DNA of 34,312 nt from an uncultured Lachnoanaerobaculum sp. (GCA_937925515.1 CALALP010000037.1:1-34312), one strand, 5' to 3'; positions 24,026 to 33,388 are shown, counted from the stretch's first letter. Notes: a model not told the origin generated them from the letters alone. Made by a program: numbers and translations.

Positions 24026-25756
24026 ATGAATAGAAAGAAAACTATACTTTTTGAAATGACAATTTCATTTATATTAGTGATATTTTTTACAAGTACAATA
24101 CTTGGAATTTACACATTTAATAATTTGGGGAAATACATTAATAGTCAAATAAAATTTTATCAAGAACAAAATATAAAGCAGGTATATGAAAAACTTGATT
24201 CCTATACAGAAAGTATAGATTCAGTAGAAAGAATACTAACAGGAATAGCGATTGAACATGAACTTTTTCAAAAGGGTACAGGAAGTAGGAACAGTATAAA
24301 TAATGAAATTTATTTACAAAGTATAGATGATATGCTTAGGGTCATAAGGAGGACAAGTACATGTATCAATAATATTTTTATGGTTTGTGATAAGGGAAAT
24401 TATACTTCAAGTAATTATTTTGACAGTGATATGCTTATTGAAAAGAGTTGGTATAAAGAGGCACTTATAGAAGAAAAGAATACTGTAACAACAATACCTC
24501 ACAATGCAGATTATCAGTCTATATATGGAGATGGACCGGTAGTAATTTCAGTAGTAAAAAAAGTTATAAGTCCAAAAGATGCTAAAACAATAATAGGGGT
24601 TATAATGCTTGATATTGATTATTCAACACTTGTAAATGAGTTAAAGAGCTCTGAATTTGATGATAAAAATTTAATATTACTTAGGAATGAAGATAATGGT
24701 ATGATTGCAAACTCATATAGTTTAGATTTTTCAAAAGCTGAAGAATATAGAGGGAAAATGGAACTTACAAAGAAAAGTATTTCAACTTACAAATATGAAA
24801 CTAAAAAATATGGCTGGAAAGTAGAAGTAATAGTTTCAAAAGCAAGTCTATATTCTAAGTTTGGAAGTGTACTTAATACATTTGTCTTAATAGTAATAAT
24901 AACAGTTGTATTTTCAATAGTTCTTTCATATATTTTAGCAAAGAAGATTACAAAACCTATAAATCAACTTGTGTTAAGAATGCAGGATTTATCAAAAGGA
25001 GATTTTAATGCAAGGGTTGATGAAGTAGAAAATAGAGATATACAAGTTTTATCAGACGGATTTAATAAAATGTCATATCATATAAAACAGCTTATGGATA
25101 ACCTTAGAAAAAAAGATTATGAAAGTGCAAATGCTAGATTTCTAGCACTTCAAGCTCAAATAAATCCACATTTTCTTTATAATACACTTGAAACTATAAG
25201 AAGTATTGCAATAAGAAATCAAGTAGAAAGTATTGCTGATATGGCAAAGTCCATGGCTGATATTTTTAGATATAGTGTGGATAGTACAAAAGAGGAAGTT
25301 ATTTTAAAAGATGAACTTAAACATGTAAAAAACTATATTAATATACAAAAAATAAGATATAAGGAAAGGCTTAATGTAGAGTTTAATATAGATGAGAGTT
25401 TATTAAACTATAAAATTATAAAACTTGTAATTCAGCCATTGGTTGAAAATGCAATATACCATGGGATAGATATGAAAAAAGAGGCAGGAAAGCTTTGTAT
25501 AGAATGTAGTAAGTTTGAAGATAAAGTTCTTATTTCAGTTAGTGATAATGGAATAGGTATAAAAAAGCAAGATTTAGAAGAACTTAGAAAAAATCTTGAA
25601 AATAGTATAGATAGGAAAATAAATAAGAGTATAGGTCTTATAAATGTAAATTCAAGATTAAAACTTTACTATGGTGAAAATTGCAGTTTGAGTATAGAAA
25701 GTGATTATGATATAGGAACAAAAGTTTATTTTAAAATTCCTATCACATTACAATAA
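24026..25756 (+). CDS. YesM-type sensor histidine kinase
   Basis: Membrane sensor kinase of 576 residues. An N-terminal membrane segment (about 9-30) and a second one near 288-308 enclose an extracytoplasmic Cache-like sensor domain, followed by a HAMP linker (from KKITKPINQL). The His kinase part has the family signature QINPHFLYN, with phospho-acceptor His382. The ATPase domain contains PLVENAIYHG and SDNGIGI. YesM kinases typically sense carbohydrate availability, often with binding proteins. Start supported by AGGA. It pairs with the AraC-type response regulator 17 bases downstream and lies between two sugar import modules, which it probably controls. Confidence 0.95.
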   Translation: MNRKKTILFEMTISFILVIFFTSTILGIYTFNNLGKYINSQIKFYQEQNIKQVYEKLDSYTESIDSVERILTGIAIEHELFQKGTGSRNSINNEIYLQSIDDMLRVIRRTSTCINNIFMVCDKGNYTSSNYFDSDMLIEKSWYKEALIEEKNTVTTIPHNADYQSIYGDGPVVISVVKKVISPKDAKTIIGVIMLDIDYSTLVNELKSSEFDDKNLILLRNEDNGMIANSYSLDFSKAEEYRGKMELTKKSISTYKYETKKYGWKVEVIVSKASLYSKFGSVLNTFVLIVIITVVFSIVLSYILAKKITKPINQLVLRMQDLSKGDFNARVDEVENRDIQVLSDGFNKMSYHIKQLMDNLRKKDYESANARFLALQAQINPHFLYNTLETIRSIAIRNQVESIADMAKSMADIFRYSVDSTKEEVILKDELKHVKNYINIQKIRYKERLNVEFNIDESLLNYKIIKLVIQPLVENAIYHGIDMKKEAGKLCIECSKFEDKVLISVSDNGIGIKKQDLEELRKNLENSIDRKINKSIGLINVNSRLKLYYGENCSLSIESDYDIGTKVYFKIPITLQ

Positions 25757-25773
25757 TTAAGGATGTAAATATT

Positions 25774-26574
25774 ATGTATAAAGCAGTTATTGTTGATGAT
25801 GAAGAAGATATAAGATATTTGATAAAGTATATGATAGAAAAGAGTGATAAAGACTTTGAGGTAGTAGGAGAGGCTACTGACGGAGAAAGTGGTATAGAAC
25901 TTTGTAAGGAATTAGTTCCTGATGTTGTATTTGCCGATATAAGAATGCCGGTTATGGGAGGGCTTGAGATGATAGGAAAGCTTAAAGACATTTTACCCTC
26001 TGTACAAACTATTATTATAAGTGGTTATGGATATTTTTCTTATGCACAAGAGGCAATGAGGCAGGGAGCAGTAGGTTATTTATTAAAGCCTTTAGATGAG
26101 GAACTTCTTAATGAAGAACTTAAAAAGGTAAAAAATACCCTTAAAAAAAGTTATAAAGAGAAAACTAATAAAAGAAGAATGGAAAATGAAATTAAAAAGT
26201 TTAAAAATAGTTGGAAACAAAAGGATAATGAAAGTTTGGATATAGATATAGAAAATGAGCAGATAAAAAAAGCATTATTCTATATACATGAAAATTATTC
26301 CACTGATATAACACTTGAAGATACAGCAGGTGCTGTATTTATGAATTCATCTTATTTTTCAGCATTATTTAAAAAAGAACTCGGACGAAGTTTTATCAGT
26401 TATGTAAATAAGCTTAGAATGGAAAAAGCTATAAAATTACTTGATGAAGAACGTTTTAAGGTAGTGGAAATAGCTCATATATTAGGTTTTAGGGATGTTA
26501 GCTATTTTAACAGAGTTTTTAAAAAGTATTATGGATATGTACCGTCAAAACATCAAAAAAATAAGAAAAGATAA
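25774..26574 (+). CDS. YesN-type response regulator, AraC-family DNA-binding domain
   Basis: Regulator of 266 residues. The receiver domain carries an acidic pocket (VDDEED) and the phospho-acceptor Asp55 in FADIRMP, with Lys in the LLKPLDEE switch region. A short linker is followed by an AraC-type double helix-turn-helix with VFMNSSYFSALFKKELG and ILGFRDVSYFNRVFKKYYG. It is the cognate partner of the upstream kinase. Targets are expected to be the two import operons on either side. At 266 residues it is short compared with many YesN proteins, because the linker region is small. Confidence 0.95.
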   Translation: MYKAVIVDDEEDIRYLIKYMIEKSDKDFEVVGEATDGESGIELCKELVPDVVFADIRMPVMGGLEMIGKLKDILPSVQTIIISGYGYFSYAQEAMRQGAVGYLLKPLDEELLNEELKKVKNTLKKSYKEKTNKRRMENEIKKFKNSWKQKDNESLDIDIENEQIKKALFYIHENYSTDITLEDTAGAVFMNSSYFSALFKKELGRSFISYVNKLRMEKAIKLLDEERFKVVEIAHILGFRDVSYFNRVFKKYYGYVPSKHQKNKKR

Positions 26575-26579
26575 ATTAG

Positions 26580-26629
26580 AAAGATACAGAAGTATAAGGT
26601 TAAAATGACATAAATTTCTGTATCTTTTT
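26580..26629 (+). terminator. Intrinsic terminator after the two-component system
   Basis: AAAGATACAGAA (26580-26591) pairs with TTCTGTATCTTT (26616-26627), a 12-bp stem with a 24-base loop followed by further T residues. It shortly follows the regulator stop. Confidence 0.85.
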
Positions 26630-26786
26630 ATTTTATAGTTTAATCTATTTGTATATAATTTATAAAAGTTATCATCTAATAATTCTAATATTAATCAAAA
26701 TAACTCTTGGAAATCTGATGTGATAAGTATATCCCTAAAAAAGTACAAATAATCTAAAAATTGTTCTATTGTTTATTTATGTATAA

Positions 26787-26814
26787 AAAACTATCATTTA
26801 ATTAACATAGTTTT
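26787..26814. promoter_or_regulatory. Inverted repeat upstream of the catabolic operon
   Basis: AAAACTAT and ATAGTTTT flank a 12-base spacer just before the GGAGG ribosome site. It could be an operator or form a hairpin next to the ribosome site. A TATAAA-like -10 at 26783-26788 overlaps its left arm, but no good -35 is seen at standard spacing. Confidence 0.4.
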
Positions 26815-26826
26815 GGAGGAAATTTA

Positions 26827-27282
26827 ATGAAAATAGGAATAGGATGTGATGAGGCTGCATATAATTTAAAATTAATTTTAAAGTCTTATTTAGAAGAAAA
26901 GAAAATAGAAGTTATTGATTTTGGTTGTAAAGAGGGAGAAACAGTATTATATCCGGACATTGCTTTTACAACAGCAAATGCCGTTTTGAGAGGAGAATGT
27001 GAACAAGCTATACTTATTTGTGGCACAGGTATAGGAATGTCTATAACAGCAAATAAAGTTCCGGGGATAAGAGCGGCAGTTTGTCATGATGTTTACTCAA
27101 CTCAAAGAGCAAGGAAAAGTAATGATGCTCAAATTATGTGTCTTGGTGCAAGAATTATAGCACCTGAACTTGCAAAGTGTTTGGTAAATACTTGGCTTGA
27201 AAGTAGTTTTGAGGGAGGAGGCTCAACTCCTAAAGTAGCTAGAATTAAACAGTTGGAGGATAAGACTATATGGGCAAAATAA
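26827..27282 (+). CDS. RpiB/LacA/LacB-family sugar-phosphate isomerase, divergent active site
   Basis: Isomerase of 151 residues. The GCD start and the catalytic Cys65 in ILICGTGIG are conserved, as is the NKVPGIRAA segment. Two positions that matter in E. coli RpiB differ: CDH is CDE (His to Glu9), and the ring-opening His in RQHND is Ser98 (RKSND). Loss of the ring-opening His suggests an acyclic substrate such as a tetrose or a ketose phosphate that cannot cyclise (inference). RpiB relatives acting on erythrulose phosphates are known. It overlaps the next gene by 13 bases and opens the catabolic operon; start supported by GGAGG. Confidence 0.9.
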   Translation: MKIGIGCDEAAYNLKLILKSYLEEKKIEVIDFGCKEGETVLYPDIAFTTANAVLRGECEQAILICGTGIGMSITANKVPGIRAAVCHDVYSTQRARKSNDAQIMCLGARIIAPELAKCLVNTWLESSFEGGGSTPKVARIKQLEDKTIWAK

Positions 27283-28679
27283 ATTTTGGTGTAATAGTAA
27301 GTAGTAGAAATTTTTTTCCTATAAGTCTTGCAGACAAAGGACGTAAAGATATATTAAAAAAGCTTGAGCAACTTGGTTTTGAATATACTATTTTATCTGA
27401 AAATGACACTAAACTTGGAGTAGTAGAAACTTATTCTGACGCAAAAAAATGTGCTGCTTTGTTTGCAGAAAAGAAAAAAGAGATTGACGGAATTATAATT
27501 ATTTTACCGAATTTTGGAGATGAGGCAGCTGTAAGTGATGCTATAAAGCTTTCAGGACTTAATGTACCAATACTTATTCAAGCCTCAGATGATGATTTGT
27601 TAAATATGGATTTATCACATAGACGAGATGCTTTTTGTGGAAAACTTTCGGTGTGTAATAATCTATATCAAAATGGAATTAAGTTTACATTAACAATGCA
27701 ACATAGTTGTAGCATTATGAGTGATGAATTTACTAGAGATATAGAAGATTTTGCAAAAATTTGTAGGGTTGTAAAGGGCATTAGAAATATGAGAATAGGG
27801 GCGATAGGAGCAAGACCCTCAGCATTTAGAACAGTTAGATATTCTGAAAAACTTTTACAACTTACAGGTATAACAGTAGTTACTGCTGACTTATCAGAAA
27901 TTATAGCAGATGCAAAGAAAAAGACAAAAGATGAAAGAGTTAAAGATGTAATAAATGAGATAAAACATTATGGCAGAGTTGCAGCAGATACTGAAAATGA
28001 GAAACTTATAAGGCAGGCAGGTTTTTATCTTGCAGTAAATGACTGGCTTGAGGAAAATGAATGTCAAGCAAGTGCAATACAATGTTGGGATTCATTAGAA
28101 AAAAACTATGGTATAGCCTCTTGCCTTGCAATGAGTATGATGGGAGAAAAGGGCATGCCTAGTGCATGTGAAATGGACATTATGGGAGCTGTTTCAATGT
28201 ATGCATTAAGTCTTGCCTCAGGAGTGCCATCAGGTTATCTTGATTGGAATAATGGCTTTGCAGAAGATAGAAATAAATGTGTTATGATTCATTGTGCTAA
28301 TTATCCTAAAAGTTTTATGGGGAGAGAACCTGAAATAGGAAATCTTGATATACTTTCACTTGCACTTGGAGCAGAAAATTGTTTTGGAGCTTGTAAAGGA
28401 GTTATAGCCTCAGGAGATATTACGTTTTCAAAAATATCAACAGATGATTTTAAAGGAAAAATAAAGGCTTATGTAGGAGAGGGGAAATTCATAGATAGTG
28501 ATATATCTACTCCCGGAGGTCCGGGAATGGTGCAGATAGAAAGAATGCAAAGTTTACTTAAGTATCTTTGTAATAATGGTTTTGAGCATCATGTAGCCAT
28601 GAATCGTTCAAAGACATCTAATGTACTTAAAGAGGCTTTTGAGAAATATTTAGGGTGGGAAGTTTATCAACATGTTTAA
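27270..28679 (+). CDS. L-fucose/L-arabinose isomerase-like protein
   Basis: Protein of 469 residues related to the FucI/AraA fold. It is predicted to interconvert an aldose and ketose using Mn2+. Likely metal ligands are Glu301 (SACEMDIMGA), Asp325 (GYLDWNNG) and His440 or His441 (GFEHHVAMNRSK), consistent with the FucI ligand pattern. It is shorter than E. coli FucI (about 590 residues) and closer to the COG2407-type group whose substrates vary. The start is in the last codons of the RpiB-like gene (13-base overlap). The substrate cannot be assigned from sequence. Confidence 0.85.
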   Translation: MGKINFGVIVSSRNFFPISLADKGRKDILKKLEQLGFEYTILSENDTKLGVVETYSDAKKCAALFAEKKKEIDGIIIILPNFGDEAAVSDAIKLSGLNVPILIQASDDDLLNMDLSHRRDAFCGKLSVCNNLYQNGIKFTLTMQHSCSIMSDEFTRDIEDFAKICRVVKGIRNMRIGAIGARPSAFRTVRYSEKLLQLTGITVVTADLSEIIADAKKKTKDERVKDVINEIKHYGRVAADTENEKLIRQAGFYLAVNDWLEENECQASAIQCWDSLEKNYGIASCLAMSMMGEKGMPSACEMDIMGAVSMYALSLASGVPSGYLDWNNGFAEDRNKCVMIHCANYPKSFMGREPEIGNLDILSLALGAENCFGACKGVIASGDITFSKISTDDFKGKIKAYVGEGKFIDSDISTPGGPGMVQIERMQSLLKYLCNNGFEHHVAMNRSKTSNVLKEAFEKYLGWEVYQHV

Positions 28680-28688
28680 GGAGATATT

Positions 28689-30227
28689 ATGAAATATTTA
28701 TTAGGTCTTGATTATGGTACAGGGGGTGCAAAAGCTTGTATTATTGATGAGAGTGTAAAACTTCTTTCTTACTCATATAGAGAATATCCTATTATGGTAA
28801 ATCAACCTAGTTGGTCAGAACATAATCCAAAATTATATTGGAAAGTTGCTTGTGATTTGATAAGTGAATGTATAAAAAAGGCAAATATAAATTCAAAAGA
28901 TATAGTTGCAATAGGAACTTCATCTGCACTTCCTTGTTTAGTAATGATAGATAAATTTGGAGAACCTATAAATAATGCTTATAACCTTATGGATAGGCGT
29001 GCAGGAAAAGAAATGCAATGGCTAAAGGAGTATATAGGAGAGGAAAGAATTTTTAGACTTTCAGGAAATAGGCTTGAAGATCATCCGTCAATAGTAAATC
29101 TACTTTGGGAAAAAAATAATAGAGTAGAAGATTATAAGAAAATAATAAAAGTAGATACAATCGACGGTTATATACGTTTTAAACTTACAGGAAAACATAC
29201 TACAAATTATTCTTGTGCCACATTTTTAGGTGCTTATGATATAAGGCAAAATTATTTTGATAAGGAACTTTTAGAAGAAATAGGATTAGATTCTAATTTT
29301 ATGCCTGAAGTCTTTGATTGTGAGGAGATTATAGGAGAAGTTACAAAAGAGGCAGCAAGTCAGACAGGGCTTTTTGAGGGAACTTTGGTATGTGCCGGAC
29401 AATGTGATTTTAATGCAGGTTGTATAGCAGCAGGAGTCATAAAAGAGGGTGAAGTAAATATGAATCTTGGAACTTGTGGAAACTTTGGAATTATTCATAA
29501 AGATAAGGAATTTATGGATTCTATGATTGCTTGTGCATTTACAAGAAAAAATACATATATAACTATACCTACAACTACAACAGGTGGTGGGGCTATACGT
29601 TACCTTAGAGATAATTTTGCTGATTCTGAAATGAGTGTAGAAAAGCTTACAGGTGTAAATGCTTATACACTTATGGATATGGAGGCTGAAAAAATTCCGG
29701 CAGGAAGTGAGGGGCTTTTAATACTTCCTTATCTTATGGGAGAGAGAACTCCTCTTTGGGATAATAATGCAAGAGGTGTAATATTTGGTTTATCTTTTAA
29801 CCATAATAAAGCACATATAATAAGAGCTATGATGGAGGCAGTTGCCTATGCACTTTATGATTCTTTTTGCATCATCAAATCTTCAGGGAAAAAATTAGAT
29901 TATCCAATAGTTTTAAATGAGGGTGGAGCGGCAAGCAAAGTTTGGAGAAGAATAATAACAGATGTATTTAATGTACCTACTGTACTTGTAAAAAGTAGAG
30001 CAGGAGCACCTTATGGAGATGCTATTTTAGCCGGAGTTTCAAGCAAGGTTTTTAAAGATTACTCAATTTCAAAAGAGAGAGTGGAGTATATAGAAAGAAT
30101 AGAACCAATAGAGAAAAATCATCACTTGTATATGGAGTATTTTAACTTATTTAAGAGTCTTTATAAAAATGTTAAAAATGATTTTGCAAGTTTAGCAGAC
30201 ATTGTTAAGAGAGGAGAAGTTTTATGA
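28689..30227 (+). CDS. FGGY-family carbohydrate kinase
   Basis: ATP-dependent sugar kinase of 512 residues, with the N-terminal LLGLDYGTGGAKACIID phosphate-binding fold, the catalytic base Asp240 in GQCDFNAG, and the FGGY C-terminal segment around GGAASKVWRRIITDVFNVPT. The overall character is closer to the xylulokinase/ribulokinase branch than glycerol kinase. It should phosphorylate the ketose made by the upstream isomerase. It starts nine bases after that gene with AAGGAG before it, and its stop overlaps the aldolase ATG (ATGA). Confidence 0.92.
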   Translation: MKYLLGLDYGTGGAKACIIDESVKLLSYSYREYPIMVNQPSWSEHNPKLYWKVACDLISECIKKANINSKDIVAIGTSSALPCLVMIDKFGEPINNAYNLMDRRAGKEMQWLKEYIGEERIFRLSGNRLEDHPSIVNLLWEKNNRVEDYKKIIKVDTIDGYIRFKLTGKHTTNYSCATFLGAYDIRQNYFDKELLEEIGLDSNFMPEVFDCEEIIGEVTKEAASQTGLFEGTLVCAGQCDFNAGCIAAGVIKEGEVNMNLGTCGNFGIIHKDKEFMDSMIACAFTRKNTYITIPTTTTGGGAIRYLRDNFADSEMSVEKLTGVNAYTLMDMEAEKIPAGSEGLLILPYLMGERTPLWDNNARGVIFGLSFNHNKAHIIRAMMEAVAYALYDSFCIIKSSGKKLDYPIVLNEGGAASKVWRRIITDVFNVPTVLVKSRAGAPYGDAILAGVSSKVFKDYSISKERVEYIERIEPIEKNHHLYMEYFNLFKSLYKNVKNDFASLADIVKRGEVL

Positions 30228-31075
30228 GTATTGTAGCTTTATCAGAACTTCAAAAAAAAGCAAGGAAAGGAGGTTATGCTATACCACATGTTTTAGGCTC
30301 AAATATAGAGATGACTATTGCAGCGATTTCTGCCGCAGAAGAAAGCAATTCTCCTATTGCACTTGGATTTGCACCTGAAGTATTTTATATGATACCTATG
30401 GAATATGCACTCCCAATGATTGTAGGAGCAGCAAAGAGAGCAAAAGTACCTGTTGCAGTACAGCTTGAACATGGTGCAGATTATGAAACTATTGCAAAAG
30501 CAATATCGCTTGGAATGAAGTCTGTAATGTTTGACGGTTCAGACTTAGCTTTTGAAGAAAATGTAAGAAAAACAAGGGAAATTGTAAAAATGGCACATGC
30601 TTTTGGAGCTGATGTTGAGGCAGAACTTGGTTGCGTGGGAGGCTCGGCACTTTCAGATGTAGATAAAAAAGAGAGTCTATATACAGACCCTAATTTAGTT
30701 TTGGAGTTTATTGATAAAACAAAAATTGACTCTCTTGCAGTTTCATTTGGTAATTTTCATGGAAAATATAATGCTGAACCTAAGTTAAATTATGCATTGG
30801 TAGAAGAAATAGCAAAGCTTACAGATATTCCACTTACTATGCATGGAGGTTCAGGACTTGTATATGAGCAGTATAGTAAAAGTATAGATGCAGGCATAAG
30901 CAATATACATTTTTATACTAATATTACACTAGGACTTTGGGAACATTTATCAAAGGTTGCAGTAAGAAGTAATAATAAACCTGTATATCATGAACTTTGT
31001 GTGGCATCAATAGAGTATTTCAAAAAAGAAGTAACTAATATTATAAAAATGCTTTACTTAAGGGAAGAAGTATAA
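30224..31075 (+). CDS. Class II (Zn) aldolase, fructose-bisphosphate aldolase family, divergent
   Basis: Aldolase of 283 residues that should cleave the phosphorylated ketose, giving DHAP plus an aldehyde in characterised members. Zn ligands are visible as His83 (LEHG), His179 (FGNFHG) and His207 (MHGGSG); VEAELG at 131-136 is conserved. Two normally constant residues differ. The catalytic Asp of LDHG is Glu82, and the Asn of the KINVNT phosphate/DHAP segment is His229 (SNIHFYTN). The usual AFN near the N-terminus reads PHVLGSN. These changes suggest a different acceptor or substrate. Start overlaps the kinase stop by four bases. Confidence 0.9.
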   Translation: MSIVALSELQKKARKGGYAIPHVLGSNIEMTIAAISAAEESNSPIALGFAPEVFYMIPMEYALPMIVGAAKRAKVPVAVQLEHGADYETIAKAISLGMKSVMFDGSDLAFEENVRKTREIVKMAHAFGADVEAELGCVGGSALSDVDKKESLYTDPNLVLEFIDKTKIDSLAVSFGNFHGKYNAEPKLNYALVEEIAKLTDIPLTMHGGSGLVYEQYSKSIDAGISNIHFYTNITLGLWEHLSKVAVRSNNKPVYHELCVASIEYFKKEVTNIIKMLYLREEV

Positions 31076-31121
31076 TGAGAAGTTAATATTATATTAATAT
31101 GGAAAAATTAAGGAGGGAAAT

Positions 31122-32468
31122 ATGTTAAAAGGTATAAAAAGATTATCAGCAGTAGTTTTAGGATTAAGTTTTATTTTTACAGCTTGTTCTCCAAATCAAA
31201 GCAAAACAGAAACAAATAAAAGTGCAGAGAGTAATACAAACGCCCCTGTTACTATTAGATTTGCACATGGTTGGTCGCAGTCAGGGGATACAGCAGTAGC
31301 AGCAGAATTTGTAACAAAATTTGCAAATGAGCATAAAGATAGTGTAAACCTTGTAGAAGAAGTAGTGGCAGGAGATGAAATGCTTACAAAGATTAAAGTT
31401 GATATAGCAGGAAATAACTTGCCTGATGCCTGGATGTATTGGGGCTCAATGGCAGATAGTGGTAATCTTATAAAATCGGGACTTTTAGCTGATATGAGTG
31501 AGTATTTTGAGGAGTCTGAAAAAACAAAGAGAAGTGATTATCCTGAAGTAATGTTTGATTCATTTAGATTTAATGACAAAATATATGGAATACCTACGGA
31601 ATCTTATATGGGATATTGGTTTTGTAATAAAGAGCTATTTGAAAAATATAACTTAGAATATCCTAAAACTTATGAGGAACTTTTGGAAGTATCAAAAGTA
31701 TTTAATGAAAATGGTATAGTACCTCTTGCAATGGGAAGTAAAGCAGGTAATCCTGCACATTTCTTTGTTAGTGAGCTATTTTGCCAATATGATGGGGCAG
31801 TAGATAATTTTGCAAAGCTTACAAATGATTGGAAGATAGATAATGAGAACTTTCGTAAAGTTATAGACCTAATTGCAGATATGAAAAAGAATAATGTATT
31901 TCCTGCCGATACAGTAGCAAATGGAGATTGGGGTCCAAGTTTTGCATTATATAATGAGGAAAAAGCTGCCATGGTTTACACCATGACTTGGCAACTAAAT
32001 TCACTAAAGCCTGAAATAGAGGCAAAATCAGTACAAATAGATGTTCCTAAAATGCCGGGAAGTACAGTTGACCCATCTACAATAGTAAGTAGTAACAGTA
32101 CTTACGGATTAGTTTTTAATGCAAAATCTTTTGCAGATCCGGCTAAAAGAAAGATACTTATTGAACTTGCCGATGTTATTACTTCTGATGAATGGGTAGA
32201 AACTATGTTCTATAAAACAGGAATGATGAGTTCAAAAAATATGAAGAATATAGATAAGTCAAAAATGGAAGTACCTATATTGTTTTCTATAATGGATAAT
32301 GCTAAAGGTAGGGAAAAAATGTCTTGCCATTGGCTTGCATATCCTGACGGAGAACCATTTAATTACTTTGCTGAAAAACTTGATGAACTTTTTGCAGGTT
32401 CAATGACACCGGAAGAATTTGTTAATGGCTGTCAGAAATCATTAGATGAGGCTAAGGCAGAACAGTAA
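31122..32468 (+). CDS. Second sugar ABC substrate-binding lipoprotein
   Basis: Binding protein of 448 residues, family 1. Lipid anchor at Cys22 (FIFTAC), followed by a Ser/Asn-rich linker. The mature part begins VTIRFAHGW and contains NNLPDAWMYWGS and GIPTESYMGYWFCNKELFEKY, including aromatic residues typical of carbohydrate binding. It is only distantly like the first binding protein (19086-20420), so the two importers probably take different compounds. AAGGAGGG precedes the start. It follows the aldolase after 46 bases and is probably on the same transcript. Confidence 0.92.
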   Translation: MLKGIKRLSAVVLGLSFIFTACSPNQSKTETNKSAESNTNAPVTIRFAHGWSQSGDTAVAAEFVTKFANEHKDSVNLVEEVVAGDEMLTKIKVDIAGNNLPDAWMYWGSMADSGNLIKSGLLADMSEYFEESEKTKRSDYPEVMFDSFRFNDKIYGIPTESYMGYWFCNKELFEKYNLEYPKTYEELLEVSKVFNENGIVPLAMGSKAGNPAHFFVSELFCQYDGAVDNFAKLTNDWKIDNENFRKVIDLIADMKKNNVFPADTVANGDWGPSFALYNEEKAAMVYTMTWQLNSLKPEIEAKSVQIDVPKMPGSTVDPSTIVSSNSTYGLVFNAKSFADPAKRKILIELADVITSDEWVETMFYKTGMMSSKNMKNIDKSKMEVPILFSIMDNAKGREKMSCHWLAYPDGEPFNYFAEKLDELFAGSMTPEEFVNGCQKSLDEAKAEQ

Positions 32469-32485
32469 CCAATAAGGAGAATTTT

Positions 32486-33376
32486 ATGCTAAGTTCAAAA
32501 ATAAAAAGAAAGAATACTTTTATATCAGCATTTTTCCTTTCTCCGGCAATGTTACTTTATGTAGGTTTTGTTATTTTTCCGATAATGATGTCAATATATT
32601 ATTCAATGACAAAGTGGTCAGGCACAGGATTACCGGTTTTTACAGGTATTCGTAACTTTAATAAGATATTTACAGATAAAGACTATTGGACTTGTTTTTT
32701 AAATACATTACAATGTATATTTTTTTCACTACTTTTGCAACTACCACTAGGTATGATATTTGCTTATTTATTAAGTGCTACAAAACGAGGTTATAGATTT
32801 TTCCGTTCAATATATTTTTTACCTACAGTCATTTCTCCGGCTGCAATAGGTACAATGTTTTTGATTTTCTTTAATGGAGATTTAGGACCTCTAAATCAAA
32901 TGTTGGAAAAAATAGGCCTTTCGATATTTAAACATAATTGGCTTTCTGATAATAGAACTGTTTTATATGCAGTAATGATGCCTATGATATGGCAGTATAT
33001 AGGACATTATGTAGTAATATTTTTAGCAGGAATACAGTCAATACCGGAAGATATACTTGAGAGTGCAAGAATAGACGGTGCAAGCTCATTTCATATATTT
33101 TTTAAGATTATAGTACCTATGCTTAAAAATCTGATTTGTGTTTGTATAGTGCTTTGCTTTACAGGAAGTGTAAAAGCATTTGATCAAGCCTATGTAATGA
33201 CAGGTGGAGGTCCGGGGGTAAAATCATCGTATTTAGCAATACGCATGTATCAGAGAGCATTTACAGATAATAAACTTGGAGAGGGAACAGCTATAGCAAT
33301 AACAATGCTTGTATTTTCAATTTTATTTACTGTTATTTTTAATAAATTTAGTGGTCAAGAAAATGTTGAATATTAG
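32486..33376 (+). CDS. Second sugar ABC permease, MalF type
   Basis: Permease of 296 residues with about six membrane segments. The EAA loop is ESARIDGASSFHIFFKIIVP. The MTGGGPG segment is characteristic of this permease class. AAGGAG precedes the start. The gene lies 17 bases after the binding protein gene. Like the first importer it lacks an adjacent ATPase. Confidence 0.93.
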   Translation: MLSSKIKRKNTFISAFFLSPAMLLYVGFVIFPIMMSIYYSMTKWSGTGLPVFTGIRNFNKIFTDKDYWTCFLNTLQCIFFSLLLQLPLGMIFAYLLSATKRGYRFFRSIYFLPTVISPAAIGTMFLIFFNGDLGPLNQMLEKIGLSIFKHNWLSDNRTVLYAVMMPMIWQYIGHYVVIFLAGIQSIPEDILESARIDGASSFHIFFKIIVPMLKNLICVCIVLCFTGSVKAFDQAYVMTGGGPGVKSSYLAIRMYQRAFTDNKLGEGTAIAITMLVFSILFTVIFNKFSGQENVEY

Positions 33377-33388
33377 GGGAAACTTTGT

